Of a DNA stretch of 64,000 nt, positions 33,964 to 48,000 are shown piece after piece. This stretch comes from Coriaria nepalensis (lineage: Eukaryota; Streptophyta; Magnoliopsida; Cucurbitales; Coriariaceae), in contig CP114493.1 in the NCBI GenBank assembly GCA_027186245.1, positions 6,827,501 to 6,891,500 of the forward strand, read 5' to 3'. The notes below the pieces were generated by a model. It was not told the origin of the DNA. It made no database searches and worked only from the letters and a program-made list of their open reading frames with translations. The position numbers and the translations under genes were made by a program. The first letter of the stretch is position 1. Each line of letters begins with the position of its first letter.

Positions 33964-36900
33964 ATGATTCCGAGGAGTCCACCGCTAAAGAAGCAGCGGC
34001 CGGATTCTAGGGCTCTATCTGACTTGACACCTGACTCTGGCTCCGGCCATCGCCTGGTGATCTATGAAGATCCTCATACGCCATTTCCGGAGTCGTCCCA
34101 TGAGCCTTCGGAACAGATGCTCTGTACCTACCAATGCCGCCAAATGGTATGGCGAGTTTCTTTCTATATCTTATCTTTAGCTTTACTTATTCATTTTTGT
34201 TTCCTGCTCTTATATTTTGATAATCTCCTGCATGGGTTTGTAGTTAAGAGGGAAGAATTGCTGGTTTTTGTTTTTATACCGACATCTTAGAGCTTGAATT
34301 CTTTTAATGCCGATTTTGCAGGATTATCACTGTGTTGCTTGTTGCCTTTGCTACTACCGTCTTAAAAGTATTCTCACTGGCTAATGAAAGCGATTGTATC
34401 CATCTTGTTGTTCCAGGTAAAAGCGGATTTCCTGGATGCGTTAAGTAGTGCAGAGAAGCAAGTTCATGATTATCAATCTAAACTGGAGGGGCTTAATGAG
34501 AATTTCTGCAAAGCCGGTGGGTCATTAGGGAAAGATAGTCTTAGTGATTGCTTTATGTTTTTCTGTTCCATAAACTTTTGCTCCTCCATTTTATTTTTCA
34601 TTCTTCGCAAACCTATGTTTTTTCCTTGACCTTCGTGGTAAGCTTGTGTTGCTAATTGTTACAGAAGCTGACAGGAAGAAATTTCTGGATCGCTTGTTAT
34701 ATGTGGAGCAAGAGCTTGCTGCTGCCAAAGAACGTGAAAAGGTTTTGCAAGAGCAGCTTTTGAAAGAAGTTAATGATTCTGAGGAATTGTTAAAAAAGCA
34801 ATTGCAAGCAAATGCCAAATTGGAGGTGTGCATAAATGGGTTTTATATAAATGAACTAAAAGAATATAGGGAAAAACCAGTTCATTATTCCATGTCATTT
34901 GTAGCAGTTAAGCTTGGTTAGCTCATGCTCACTAGTTGGGTATTAAATTTTCACCTTTCAAGTTTCAAGTGTAACTAGAACAAATGCATACTTTCTGTGG
35001 TGTGGAGTGAAGGGAAATCATTCCCTATCATTCACTTTATTGGTCATAATTCAAAACAAGTCTTTCCGTTTGTAGTTGGCAGTTAAATTTTCGCCATTTA
35101 ACAAGCAAGCTTCATAATATTTAATAATCTGCACTAATTCCTTAGTAATAATAGGTTTATTGGGCGAATTTTTCAACCTATTATTTATTGTATGCTTGAA
35201 ATATTGTTTGTGGTTATCATCTACTCATTTATCTATTTAATACCCTTGTTCCCTTTTTTTCTTATATGCTTCCTTTGCTTATTGATCTCTTTTTTTTCCT
35301 CCTTTTCTTTTTTTCTATAGTTGAAGCTGCATAATGAAATGAACCTTCGCATGAAAGCTGAATCTTTAGCAGCTTCAGCTGAAGACAAAGCAAGACTTGT
35401 GGAGGAAAAGCTAAGCCATCTTTCTGAGAGCATAGAAAGGGAGAAAAAACATCTTCATCATGAGCTCTCACAGCTAAGTGGAGAATCAAAGCTTTCTGTT
35501 TCGAGAATAAGAGCAGATGTGAACAGCTGGCTATGGTTTTTAATTCAACTCTAATTTCGCATTTGTAATCAATTCTTGTTGTTTAACTTGTCTTGAGTGC
35601 CTTGTTTGTAGCTTGAAAAAATGGAATGCAGAGCTAGTAATGCTGAAAAAGAATCTGGGCTACTGAAGAAGCAGCTGGAAGATCTGAAACAACAACTTCA
35701 CAAGGTTTATTCAATTATAGTTTATTTTCTGGTTGTTGTTGGGATCTGGCTTCTTGTTCTTGTCGTATTCACATTATCCTAATCCGTGAAGAAGCAGACT
35801 CCTTTTTCTGTTTCTAATGATTAACTCTATAGAGGTTGGTTTTTAATGTTTTGCTCTTGCACATTGCATCAACAAAGATGATGAAATAAAAAGTTCATGC
35901 TGGTGCGATATTCATCTATCTACTCACGTTACCTCTATAGTTATCTTCTCATTTTCTGTAATGTGCTGATTTGTTTTTTTTTTCCCCTCCTATTCTAGAG
36001 TTTGGACCAGAAGAGTGAATTAGAGAAGAAATTACTGACGGTGACATGTCAAGAAGGTGTTAATTCAGATGGTAATATTTTGATTAAGCATCTGCAGGAA
36101 GAGCTTAGGAACTATGTAAGTGACTTTCTTCCAAAGTTTGGCATGTCTCATAACACTCCATGCGTTTGGTTTTGTGTCTATAAGATCTGCATGCGACTTA
36201 CTGGTTTGCAAATTCAGACTACAAATAATCTTATCTTATTGGTTTCTTCTAGGAATCTGAAGTGAGAGGAGCAAGAAAGTTGAAATTATCTCATGAGAAT
36301 GTTGAGTTGTTGAGGGAGAAACTATGGGAAGAAAAGAGCCGTAGAGAGAGGGCAGAGTCGGAGTTATCTAAATTACAAGAAATTCAGCTGATTGCAAAGA
36401 AGCTGGAGGATCAAGTGTCATCTTGGAAATTGGCAATTCAAGACATTCCTGGCGTCTTGTGTTATGAGGATATACCTGTTAAGATCGCTTCTTTACAAAA
36501 GTATGTGACCTGTGTTTATTTTATTTTGTTATTTTTTTCAAAGAAGGTTTTCCAAGCTTGCCAAGTCTCTGTTATCTGGCCATATGACTTGGTAGCCATA
36601 TAACACTTGCCAAACAAGGGCAGGCATGGTTAGCACTAACCCATTGTCGGGTTTATGCTAATAGTGCTATTTTATTTATTTATAAACAATTTTATCGGGT
36701 AGGACATTTCCACATTGCTTTTGGTTTTAGGTGGATTTTCGTATTAACAATTACTAGACATTATTTTGCTCAGATTCAAGTTTATATTTCTCAACTTATG
36801 TAGAATGTTGTACTACTAAGATATTTACTGCCAACATGTCAGGAGTTGGTATTTTAGTCTTCGAGATACTTTTGGCAAATAAAACACTTGAAATTGTTCT

Positions 36901-39900
36901 CTAAAAATATTATACTTTATGGTAGGAAAACTAAATATTATATGTAATGTATGGAGACGCTTAAAGAGTTATCAGACTATTTGGACTCAGCATTTATATT
37001 CAGTTGAAAGTTTTATGGTACTACATGAATATATTGTTTTCTTGGCTTTCTAGCTCTAGTTGCTCTATGAGTGTAATCATATTTTTTTGTTTGCTGCGGT
37101 GGATTATTGCTCTATAAAGGGAGGTGATTGATAGCACAATGAAGGTGGGTGAGGCAAATATCCAGGTGAAACAATTGGAAGTAGATCTGGATGCGGCTCA
37201 ACTTGATAAACAAAATGCTGAAACTGTGGCTGCATTGGCGAAAGATAAGTTAGAGATGTCAAAGTCAGAAACTAAGCGGATTGAATTGTTGGTAAGTCCT
37301 GGAAGGTACTTTCTTCCATCTGCCTATGTTACCAAATACTAAGTGGACTTTGTCCATGCTGAATTTAGTAGCATAAGTGACATTTGCTGTATGAATGTAA
37401 TAGTTCACTGATATTTGGTACCAAAGTCTAATGTTTTGTTTTCCATCTATTTTCTAAGTGTAAGTCTGAAAATTTGTCAATTGATAAATTTCAGCTCTCA
37501 ATGGTTACTGAAGAAAGAGATAAATTAAAGAACACAGTAAATGAATTGAAGAGGCTGATAAATGAGGAATCAGGTGGCGAATCCACAAGTCAATCTCTTG
37601 TTAAGGTTGTACGGTATTATACTTTTAGCATACATTTATTTATGCAATCTGGACTAAAGCTCTGTCTTTCACTTGGTTCTCAACATGCAGGAGCTTGAAT
37701 CATCCCTTGCAAAGAAAGAATCCTCTATCAAAGAATTAGAGAGTAGTTTAGGTGAACAGAAAGAAGTCATTAATCGACAACATGAGCAGATAATATTGCT
37801 GAATGAGAGGTTGAATAATGAAGCCAGGCGAATGAGGTCATTGGAAAGAGAGAGTGATCGACTTCGTTCTGAGATCTCTCTTTTGGAATCCAAGGTATGA
37901 TCCAACTATATCATGAGGAATATAGATATCAAGATGTATAGTCCAGTGCTTGAAATGTCTGTACTGAAGTCTTTTCTTTACAAGTCCTGCAGATTTAACT
38001 GCTAGCCATTTTTCCCTGTACATTGCATAATTTGAACGTACGAGCCAACTATATCATGAAGAATATAGATATCAAAATGTATAGCCCAGTGCTTGAAATG
38101 TCTGTACTGAAGTCCTTTCTTTACAAGTCCTGCTGTTGGCCATTTTTCCCCGTATGTTGCGTAATTTGAACCAAGGGCTTTGTAGGATTGCAAACCGTCT
38201 GAGTTGTTTGGGTTGCAGTATGTTATGTGAATTCAACAATGCTATCGTTCAAAACTAGGCTGACTTGAGGGGTTAGATGAATTCAATAAGTATAGGGATA
38301 TTCATCTATAATATCTGCAGTTATCAAGCTGTCACCCAACAATTCTATCATTCAAAACTAGGCTGACTTGAGGGATTAGAAGAATTCAATAAGTATAGGG
38401 ATATTCATCTATAATATCGGCAGTTATCAAGCTGTCACCCAATATGAATTGGAGCCCATACAGATTATTGAAGAATGTATGAACAAAGACCAGAACCTAA
38501 TCCTGAGATAGATAGAAATGAGATATTCTCTCTTTCAATCTTTTTTTATGCTGAGCATCTAACTTGCATTAATATGATCTCCTGAAAGTGTAAACTTCTC
38601 TTATTGGTTGTTGGGTCAACTTTCGCATTAAAGAACTCCCTGCATAACTGTCTCTATATGCAATGCTGTTCTTGTACACCCAATTAACATTATACTGGAT
38701 GAGTTATCCATTAATTATGAGTGTTTACTCAATAATTATTAGTCATTGGCAACTTCCATAATTTTCTTGCTATAGTTGGGCCATGGAGATTTTTCTGCTG
38801 CAAATACAAAAGTTTTGCGGATGGTGAATACCCTTGGTGTTGATAATGAGGCAAAACAGACTATAGAGGCATTACGAACTGAGTTAGAGAAGACAAAGGA
38901 GAAGTTGCAAGCTATTGAAGAACTGAAAAGCCCATCAGGTATGTATTTGATTGACAGACTTATACTGTTGCACTATTAAACTCTTCCATGTCTATGAGGG
39001 GAACATTTCATTTGTAGCTTTGAATGTTTATGATAGCATAATAATTTTCCTTATAATTCCAGTAAAGTTTTATTTTCCTTATCCTATCTAACTTATACAA
39101 TTTTTCTATATGGTGCGTTACTCTTTTTATTTAACATTATATAATTGATGCAGTTACTTTTCTGTATACTTGTTCGTTGCTCAGGTGATACTGGGAAACT
39201 AGTGGATTCTTACATATCTGCTAAGGTAATGCAGCTAAAAGAACAAATTGCAACACTTGAAAAACGTGAAGAAAGGTTAGTGTTTCTTGCAGACATTCTT
39301 TTACTAGATCCTTGTTTAGCTATAGGATGTGTGTTTTCTTGAATAATCCAGAGGCATTTGAATTTATAAACAGATATAGGACCGTTTTCGCGGATAGAAT
39401 TTCGGTGTTCAGGAGAGCATGTTGCGAACTCTTTGGTTATAAGGTATATTATTACATAAGTAATTCATATATCAGAGTGTACAAGAATCTAATAAGATTG
39501 AATTAGACTACATCAATGTCATTAAATGCAGGGACAAGTTAACAGTATAATCGACATCTGATTTTATGGGATGCAGTTATGTCATCCCTTCTTTTGAACA
39601 CATTTTCACTTCATTCCATTTTTGCAGATTGTGATGGATGAACATCAGCGTTCTAATGGAATTCCAGTGACAAAGTTTACCCTCCAGTCAATTTATGCTC
39701 AAAGCGATGACGAGAAGCTTGAGTTCGAATATGAGTCTGCAAATACAAATATTTTGGTGAGGCACCAAATTCTGATCACATACATATGAGAATAAAATGC
39801 CCTTCGGAAATTAAAAAATTTTCATTTCTGGTGGAACATAGATTGTTCCGCTTGTACTGCATGGATTGAATGGAATTTATCTTCATCATATGCAACCTTT

Positions 39901-40428
39901 TTTTTTTTTCTCCTTCATATTCAAGGAACGAGTTTCTTCAAAATGATATAGTGATAAATGGAATGACATTGATTGCATTACTTCATCCACTTTTGCTTTT
40001 TAACAATGGCCTGCCAGTTACACAGTTTAACCAAATGTTGGACGAACCTTCAAGCTAGTATTTATATGATATGTGATATTGATCACAGGCAAATGATTAC
40101 ACCGTGCAACCTGAGATATTACGTCAGGTATGAAGCATTGTACTTATTTACTTTCTTATTCTTTTATAATCTCTCTCTATGATGCCAAACTGGTCTCTCA
40201 TCAATCTTCTTTCTCACTGCTGATGCTTTTAAGATACTATAGTTGAGAATTGATTCAGTTGAGAAAGAAGTCATTGCTCTATATAATATGTAAAGCTAGT
40301 ATCGAGATGCAACTCTTCTATGTCCTCCATTTTTGCAGGTCGAGATATTTGTTCGAAAGATGAATTCCATACCAGCCTTCACTGCCAACTTAACCGTGGA
40401 ATCATTCAACAGGAGAACTCCATCCTAA
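33964..40428 (+). CDS. MAD1: MAD1 spindle-assembly checkpoint protein
   Basis: Coiled-coil scaffold that recruits MAD2 to unattached kinetochores, also at the nuclear envelope. Exons: 33964-34146, 34417-34516, 34665-34825, 35321-35518, 35612-35704, 35999-36115, 36253-36500, 37120-37291, 37495-37605, 37691-37894, 38776-38938, 39185-39275, 39374-39443, 39628-39756, 40089-40127, 40339-40428; 722 aa (Arabidopsis MAD1 about 726). A short Ser/Pro-rich start is followed by nearly continuous coiled coil (about 60-640). A likely MAD2-interaction motif (KVLRMVNTL) lies near 541. The conserved C-terminal globular end contains RTVFADRISVFRRACCELFG and IPVTKFTLQSIYA. All joins keep frame. Start chosen because it opens the conserved RSPPLKKQRP segment. 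Confidence 0.94.
37902..38172. repeat. 143-bp tandem duplication in MAD1 intron 10
   Basis: CCAACTATATCATGA begins at 37902 and again at 38045. The two copies share AATATAGATATCAA, CAGTGCTTGAAATGTCTGTA and TTTACAAGTCCTGC, with some indels (second copy slightly shorter). Confidence 0.9.
38234..38439. repeat. 103-bp tandem duplication in MAD1 intron 10
   Basis: CAACAATGCTATC at 38234 recurs as CAACAATTCTATC at 38337. The copies share AAAACTAGGCTGACTTGAGG and TAGGGATATTCATCTATAAT. It lies 60 bp after the 143-bp duplication in the same intron but is an unrelated sequence. Confidence 0.9.
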
Positions 40429-41192
40429 GAATGAATGTATCAACCCTATATAGGTTTTTGTATGCTCAAATGCTCATGATACCAGTTCTCTTCTCTGAGT
40501 TGTTTTATAAAATCAAGAAAGGTGGTATACCAGGTGTTCGTTTCATGTCAAACTTTTGTATTTCATATGTGACATGTTAGCTTTTAGTTCAAGGAAGAGT
40601 AATGAAGTTTGAGGGGCCGTTTTAGATTTGGTTTTATATGCTCTGTTATTCATTGAAACTATTAAAGCAAAGAAAAACTACAATAAAATCATTATTCAAT
40701 TCGTAATGAAAAGCGATTAGTAAGTACTAGCAATATTGACGGGTCAATTTTTGGCATGCCAAAGAATTATATATGTCGTAAGAAGTATTTGTGATCGTTG
40801 AATTTGAAGGATTAAATGAAAGAGGATTCATAACCACCGTTGGATTTGAAAGAGATTCAATAATTGTGATTTTAGGATAATTAAATCATTTTAAATTTCA
40901 CAAATATAATCTCCAAACCCATGTACGGACAAATCGATGTTATATACCTGTAAAAGGCCTGTGGACTGGACCGGACTGGGCTCGCGAGTCGTGAGTGGGT
41001 TAATAGTTAGGCCCACTAGGAAGAGAACGCGGCAAAAAGGCATGGATTTCTCGTTCTTCGTCCATCGCCAGTTTTGGTATCAGAATCATCTTCACTTCTT
41101 TCTTGTTCTTGTTCTTCGTCTTCGTCTTCTTTCTTTCTCTCTCACGAACATATTCTCCCTCACTAAACTAATTATCTGATAGTAAAGCGAAA
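40429..41192. other. MAD1 3' flank and SPF30 promoter
   Basis: No gene is visible. A site-II-like AGGCCCA occurs near 41011, about 180 bp before the SPF30 ATG, typical of promoters of growth-related plant genes. Confidence 0.45.
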
Positions 41193-44019
41193 ATGAAAGC
41201 CGGCGGAGAAGGAGGAGAAGGGGAGGAGGTTAGCATAGAAGAATTGGCCTCCAATCTCTCTACTTACAAAGATCAGCTTCTGCAGGTGCCCTTCCTCGTT
41301 TTCAAACTAATGTCGTGCTTACTTCTTTTCCATCTCTTATATTTGGGCCTTAATTTGGTATATTTAGCTTCGTATCTCTGAAGGATTCAGCTGATTGTTG
41401 TGGAATCTCATTTAGGGGGAAAAAAATAATATTGGTTATCGGGTTCAATTAGTTTTATGATTCGTTTCATTAGTTTAAGTTTTTTGTTTTATGTCGTTTG
41501 ATTTGAAACTACTAAATTACAAAACAAAATTCAGAGTATTATTATGGTTTCATCCTTCACTAAAGAGAGACGGGAATGAACTTTTTTATTAAGTTTGAGC
41601 TCGTTCCTTTGGAAAGTTTGATTTCCCGGAAATCAAAGAGAGTGAGTGGCGAAAGAATCGTAGATGGAACAGGAACCCAGTTAGAACAAGTGAATTGCAT
41701 CTCAGTTTGGGATTTTTCAGTTCGATAGAGTTTTGCAAATGCTAATGTATAGATTAAGATTCTCTACATACAGTTTTGGCCTAGTTATCTTAAATTTGTT
41801 ATCCTAACTTAATGTAATTATTCTGTACTACCCTTTTTGCAATGACATCTTCTTCATCTGGAGCTCAGGTTAGAGACCTTTTGGATGTTGATCCTGGGAA
41901 TTCGGAGTATGTTGAAATGGAAAGGGAGCTTAAGGAGGTATTTTATTTATTTCTTTTCTTTTCATAACTCTTTGTTCTATTCCTGGCTTTTTTTTTCTCT
42001 GGGCTGTATTTTTATGGCATCCTTCATTTTCTTTAGTTTAGTGCTTCTTGTGTTTCTACTGAGATTATCATGTAGATTAGCACTCTCCCAAGGGGTGAAA
42101 GGAAAAAAATAAAAGCAAAAAATCAATTGCAAGTGTTAATTTAGAGTTATTGGCTTCCAATACCATTGATGTTCCTTCTATTATTGCTTTTCCTTCTCTT
42201 TTTGAAGGAGTCAACATGTTGCTCAAACAGGCAACATCAAATATGGATCCCATGGAGATTATTTTTTACATTTCAGGGATGAAGAAAGGTGAGGGTGGTT
42301 CAGTGGTCAGCTCCAGAGATGGGATTCATGTGGATGATTGTTGCATCTGTGTTTGAAAGTTTAGAACTATAGAGATGCACATCACTTTTATCTTGATTCC
42401 TTTGCAGGTGTGCTAATTCTTCTGATGGCGAGCCTGCTCTCTTCGTATTACCTCATTTCAGATGTTGACTATGAGATTCTAAGTTCTAGTTTTGTGAACA
42501 ATCTTCCAATTATGAAGTTTATGCTCTCAAGAGTTACACCAGAAAATTTGGAATTGCACTAAAGTTCTGTCACTGCAGGTGATTTCTTTGACAGAAGAAC
42601 TTCTTGCGACTGCAAAGCAAAATGAGATTTCTGGATCAAATATTGGGACAAGTGCTGAAAGATCTGCAAGTTTCCCTCAATCTAGGAGTAATGACACGGT
42701 AAATCCAGGACCCTGTAATCTTTCCACTTTTGGTTATCTTGTTAGTATTGTAGTTTATATTCATCTTGAGTACTTATCTATTTCCAATGACAAGATAAAA
42801 ATTAATAAACAAGTAAAAAAAAAATGAACTCCAAATTTCTTGCCTATTGGATTACATGATTATTACACATTGTTCGTATGCAGGAACCAGAGGACATCCT
42901 AGATCATCAGGAAAGGTATCCTGTCGGGACAAAGGTTCAGGCTGTGTGGAGTGAAGATGGGGAGTGGTAAGTGAGAGAAAAAGAAAGAAAGTGATTTAAT
43001 TTATTCTACTTGTTTATTTCTTTCTAAGATTCATTAGTTGAATGTCCAGGTATGATGCAACAATTGAATCTCATACTCCTAATGGCTACTATGTTACTTA
43101 TGATGAATGGGGGAACAATGAAGAGGTGAATGTTCTGTACATGCATCTTTTGGTCATTATGTTCTTAAATCGCTTACCCAACTGCATTCCATCCTACCCA
43201 TCTCCCATCTAATTTCATATGCCTTTTAACAATTAAGTTCTGCACTTATCCTTTTTCGAGGAAATTGTTTGTGTCTCCTGACAAACATACAGGTTAAGAT
43301 GCCACGTATATAAAACCTGTTAAAATCCCCTTTTACCGGGAAGGTCCCATCACAAGAACTTATCGAATGTGACGATATTTGATGGTCTTTCCAGTTTTTA
43401 ATACTTTTGTGATCATTCTGATTCCAGGTTGATCCTGCCAACGTCCGGCCAATTCAAATGGCCGTTAATGCCTTGCTGGAAGCTGAGAGAGCTGCTGAAG
43501 CTACAAAACAAGCTATCAAACGTAAGATTGCCCAGGCTGCCTCTGTTGACATCCAATCCAGGAATTTACCAGCAAAGCTTCGCATAGAGCCTGATGACCC
43601 CGAGGATGTGGTAAGTTATAATGGTATATACGCAACCAATCCAATTAAATATTTATCTTGGTCTTATCATATGGAATATTCACTACGATTTTTCTCACTT
43701 TGAATTGATTTTTATTTGATATCTACAGAAACAAGCTAAACGAAAAAAAATACACGCATTTAAGTCGAAGATGCGCGTGGAGCAACTTGAAGTGACTCAG
43801 AATAAAAGGCAGAATGCTTGGCAGCAATTTCAATCAGCAAAAGGGAAGACTAAGAAGATTGGTTTCTTCTCAGGTCGAAAACGGGAAAGCATCTTCAAAT
43901 CTCCCGATGACCCGAGTGGGAAGGTTGGTGTGACTGGAAGTGGCAAGGGTTTGACAGATTTTCAGAAGAGGGAAAAGCACTTGCACCTTAAGGGAGCAAC
44001 TGGTGAGATGGATGATTAG
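41193..44019 (+). CDS. SPF30: SPF30-like Tudor splicing factor
   Basis: Homologue of human SMNDC1/SPF30, a spliceosome-assembly factor that binds dimethylarginine through its Tudor domain; nuclear. Exons: 41193-41285, 41869-41937, 42579-42698, 42884-42966, 43050-43125, 43428-43610, 43729-44019; 304 aa. The N-terminus is acidic/Gly-rich with SIEELASNLSTYKDQLLQVR. The Tudor domain (about 106-160) has VGTKVQAVWSEDGEWYDA and YYVTYDEWGNNEEV. A Lys/Arg-rich helical part follows, then the conserved end KKIGFFSGRKRESIFKSPDD and FQKREKHLHLK. The family's usual size and order are kept. Start chosen at the first ATG of the exon that begins the conserved segment. Confidence 0.94.
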
Positions 44020-45010
44020 GCCTCAGTTTTCCTTTTTTTCATTTAGAATGTTGTTTTTATATGGCCAGTCCTACTTTAGCAATGATTTGCTGAGAATATT
44101 GATCATGTATGTCAGAGAGTCGGAAATCTCAACTAGACCTCGCAGGACCTTTTTTGGCTCTTCAATTTAGACACTCGAAATTCTCTAAATCGCATCCTTA
44201 TTTAATTTCTGTGGATCCATTTTTGTAAAATTTCTTCAGTTTGTTCAATATCTGTAAACAAGCACTTGTTTGGTAAAATGAAGGTAAAAAAAAAAAAAAC
44301 AATTTGTTTAACCATTGGTGTCTATAAAAAACAACATAATAATAAGCATTCTATTTTACAAGCTCTAATGTGGATCCTACACAATGTCTAAGTGCAAAAT
44401 TTAGGAAATACAGTTTTTACCACAATCTTATAAAAATGGTCATCAAGTTAATATGCCCAAGAATAGGAGTCAGTATCAAACACCTTGATTCACTTTGTCA
44501 TCTTTACTTCAAATAAGCCCTTTTTTTTGGGTAAAAGGGGCGATGAGAAAATATTCAGTGCTTAATATAATTTGATACGATCGAGATCTAAATCTAAATA
44601 AGTACGACTATCCAACCTTGTACCGACTATTTACTCGGAGTGTTGCAACCCTGATTGACGTGGTAGGTAATAAGAGTCGACAGATGAAACCAAGACAGGC
44701 GAAAGAGTCAGGCACACTACACAGGATCTCAACCATTCATTTCCTGTGCAATAAAAATAAGAAAAATAATTTGTTGGACTATTCTTTTTCTCGTGTTCCC
44801 TACAAGCTACAGGCTTCAGACAACAAGTTCAGACCAAAAAATCTACTATACATGCGTCAATTGATGAGATACAATGAACCCTTTGAAATATATATCTATT
44901 CATTCTTCTATATATATCTCCTTCCCAAGGACTTTTTAATGTTTCCACAAATCAAAAAGGGCTTACAAGTTTGCTTCTCCATTTCCACTGGAAGAAAGGG
45001 AAAACAGTTA
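44020..45010. other. convergent 3' flanks of SPF30 and CAND1
   Basis: The two genes end toward each other. No exon is recognised. An open frame at 44618-45028 (+) runs partly antisense to the CAND1 end and resembles no known protein. An A-run lies near 44288. Confidence 0.5.
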
Positions 45011-48000
45011 TCACTCGTTCCGAATTGAATGGTACTTCTCAGAGACTGTAGGAGACTGAGAAATTTCATTCATAAGGTTTTTGAATTTAAAGCTGCAATC
45101 TCCTCCACTGCAAAAAACAACAAAACAAAAAAGCAGTAATTTTAGTCAACTGGCTTCTCATCTCACATATCTATGCGATGCTGTTTTGGATCATCTCAGT
45201 TATCATTCAGTCATTCACAAGGAAAAAAGACGAATAGGGAAAAAGTCAAACCTTATGCGACCCAAGGATGCAATTGCTCGAAGAGCACTGCGAATCATGT
45301 CTTCATTACGATCTATTTCTTGTTTCACAGCATCTTGCTTTGGCTTGAAATTAATAGTTTTTTGGAGAGGATCCACCAATGAGTCTAAAACTATAGAATG
45401 TAAAAGACATAAATAAAAAGATATTAGATAAGCGTATTATTGTAGCAGGTCACAGAGATAAGGAGTCAAATTTCTACCAACCTGCCAATACAGCTGATGG
45501 ACATTTATCCGCAAATTTGGAAAGGATTAGATGGCATGGCATTTTAACATCATAGTGGTCTGGACAAGAGAGAAATTTATATCATGCACCAACTTAATAA
45601 TATGAAAAAGCTCAATTGAGATGGTCATAAGATTACACAACCAGCTTTCATATTCAAGCATGATAAGTTTTGTGTATATAAGGGGACATGCATCACCAAC
45701 ACACAGATATTGTGAATAGCATTTTAGTCCTTTAGATTAATGAAACTCTATCATATAATTAATGACCGCGCAAAGAGTGATTATTGCAGAAACATTCAAC
45801 TGAATTAAGACTCACCATCCAAACCAGATCTAAGATATGGGACAATGAAGGATGAAGGGTTCACTTGATCGAGACAGCTGTCCAGCAATGTGTCTACACA
45901 TTCAAATGCAGCCTTCCTCAATTCTAGCCCGTCATCCACAATGTGCTTGAAAGGACCAAGATCTACCGTTCTTATCAATTCTTGCTGCATCAGAATTACA
46001 GAGAGTGCCCAGTATAAACTAAGATCTAGCACCATCATCAAAATTTGTGTAATCAAAGTGGAAGTTTATGCATGTAGCACCCAGTATCAAAATTTGTGGT
46101 TACCTTCACAATTGTTTGATCATAAAGAAGTGGCAACAATTCTGGAAGAAGGCCCTTAATGAGGTTAGGCTTGTTGTGAGCAAAGGTACTCAAGGCCAAA
46201 ACAGCAGCGCGCCTAACATGCTGAATGTCCAAGAAGAGTCAGGAACCGAAAGAAGTAAGAATACAGACCAAGTACCAACTAATCTACTTCCAAAAGAAGC
46301 TATCTGAAATACAACATAAGCCATATGAAATATTTGAGCATCATAACGTCTATCTCAAAGCAAACTCTGGAACATACCCGATCATCATCCTTGATGAGCG
46401 TCAGGAATGATGATATCTCAGGGTATATGAACTCGTCTATCTTCTCTGGCCGCTCTACTATTGAATATTTTACAGCTATTACAACTGTTGCTCTAATGAA
46501 TGCTGCTTGGCTTCTTGTTCGTATCTAGAATTTATTTAAGAATAAAAGATAAATGTAAGTGCTAAAAGTTAAAAGCTAGAGTAAAAGTGTACTCATTCGA
46601 TCATATACCTTAAGAGCAGGAACAAGTTTTGCAGGTTCAATTAGTGCAATCTTGCCTAAACACTCGGCCACAACATTTCGAACTCCCTCTTCCTCACTTT
46701 CACAGTGATTAAACAGTAAATTAAGTATCTTCTCAACACTCGAGTCCTGGAACTCTGCCTTATCCACAGATTGCCTAACTATAACCTGCAATGTTAGAAG
46801 GGAAGGCGAGATTAAGAAGGGTAGATACGTCTAAGAAAATAAGCACAACTGATAATCACCTCCTTTAGTGAATGAAGCAAGAGATACTGTTTCTTCTGCT
46901 GATTATCAATCTGGTCCAAAATAAAAGGCAAATACTTGGAGAGATTGCCAACAGCAATATTTCCAAGAGCATAAGAGGCAGCAGACTTTATCTCTTCAAA
47001 AGGAGATTGAAATGATTCAATGACAGTATTCTCTATATGAGCATGTGAGCTCAGGTCTGTTCTCCTCCCAATCTCCCCCAAACACAATAAAGCAAGGTGC
47101 TGCTTAGCCTATATGGTAAAATATGAGAGCAGTCATAAAGAAGGTACCAACAAAAAAATAAAATAAATTGCAAAATGAGCATTTTATTGGAAAAGTAAGA
47201 TCTTACCAGAAAGAGCTTGATTCAGTTCCTAAGCCACATAGGAAATCTTTTTAAAAAAAATTCATACATATTTACGGTGAGAGTCAATTTACTATACATA
47301 ACTTTTACAGGGTTTGCTTATGCTTGCCAAGCATTTCATAGTAACAGAGATTGTTGGGTGCAAAGCGCTTGCCTTTATTTTTAGCTTACCCATGTCAATC
47401 TTTATAATATTAGGCATCAAGCAAACACTGGGTTCTAAGAAAAATATTTTACTAAACAACGTCCATAATTTTTGTTGTTAGTTTCGGTGTTATATCAATA
47501 GCATACAGCGATCAATTAGAGCTTTAAAGTAGCGAAGACAAGGAAATCTATTAGAAAAGACACTAAGCAACTTGCAGAATTGGAAACTTACAGAATTTGT
47601 ACTGCTCTCGTGGCTGAGAATTTCAGTCAGCATTTTCACTGTAGAAGAACATTTCTCATCACCAGCAGCAAGGCAGAGAACAGCAACACATTGAGCTATC
47701 GAAAACAAAGCTTGTTTTGCAACACCGCCCGACTGGGGAGCTGGTTTTGCACACGATAGAAGCGAATCTAGCAATGCATCAAAGCTTGGGTTGGCAGAAT
47801 AGAGTAAAGCAGCAAAAAAACTCTGTAAGGCCTGCAAATTCCAATCAAGGAGGATTTAAACATGTACAGATATCTATATTAAGTCACAACTCCATTTTAC
47901 GTTGCAGATTGAATACCAAAAGTGCTTGTCCTTGCAACAGTGAGCTTTTGATTAATGACAGTGCCTGTGGAAGCACTTTTTTTCTAACAGCCAAACCTAT

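Noticed and set aside
44618..45028. 136-codon plus-strand open frame
   Set aside because: No resemblance to any protein, low-complexity composition, and its end overlaps the CAND1 terminal exon in antisense.
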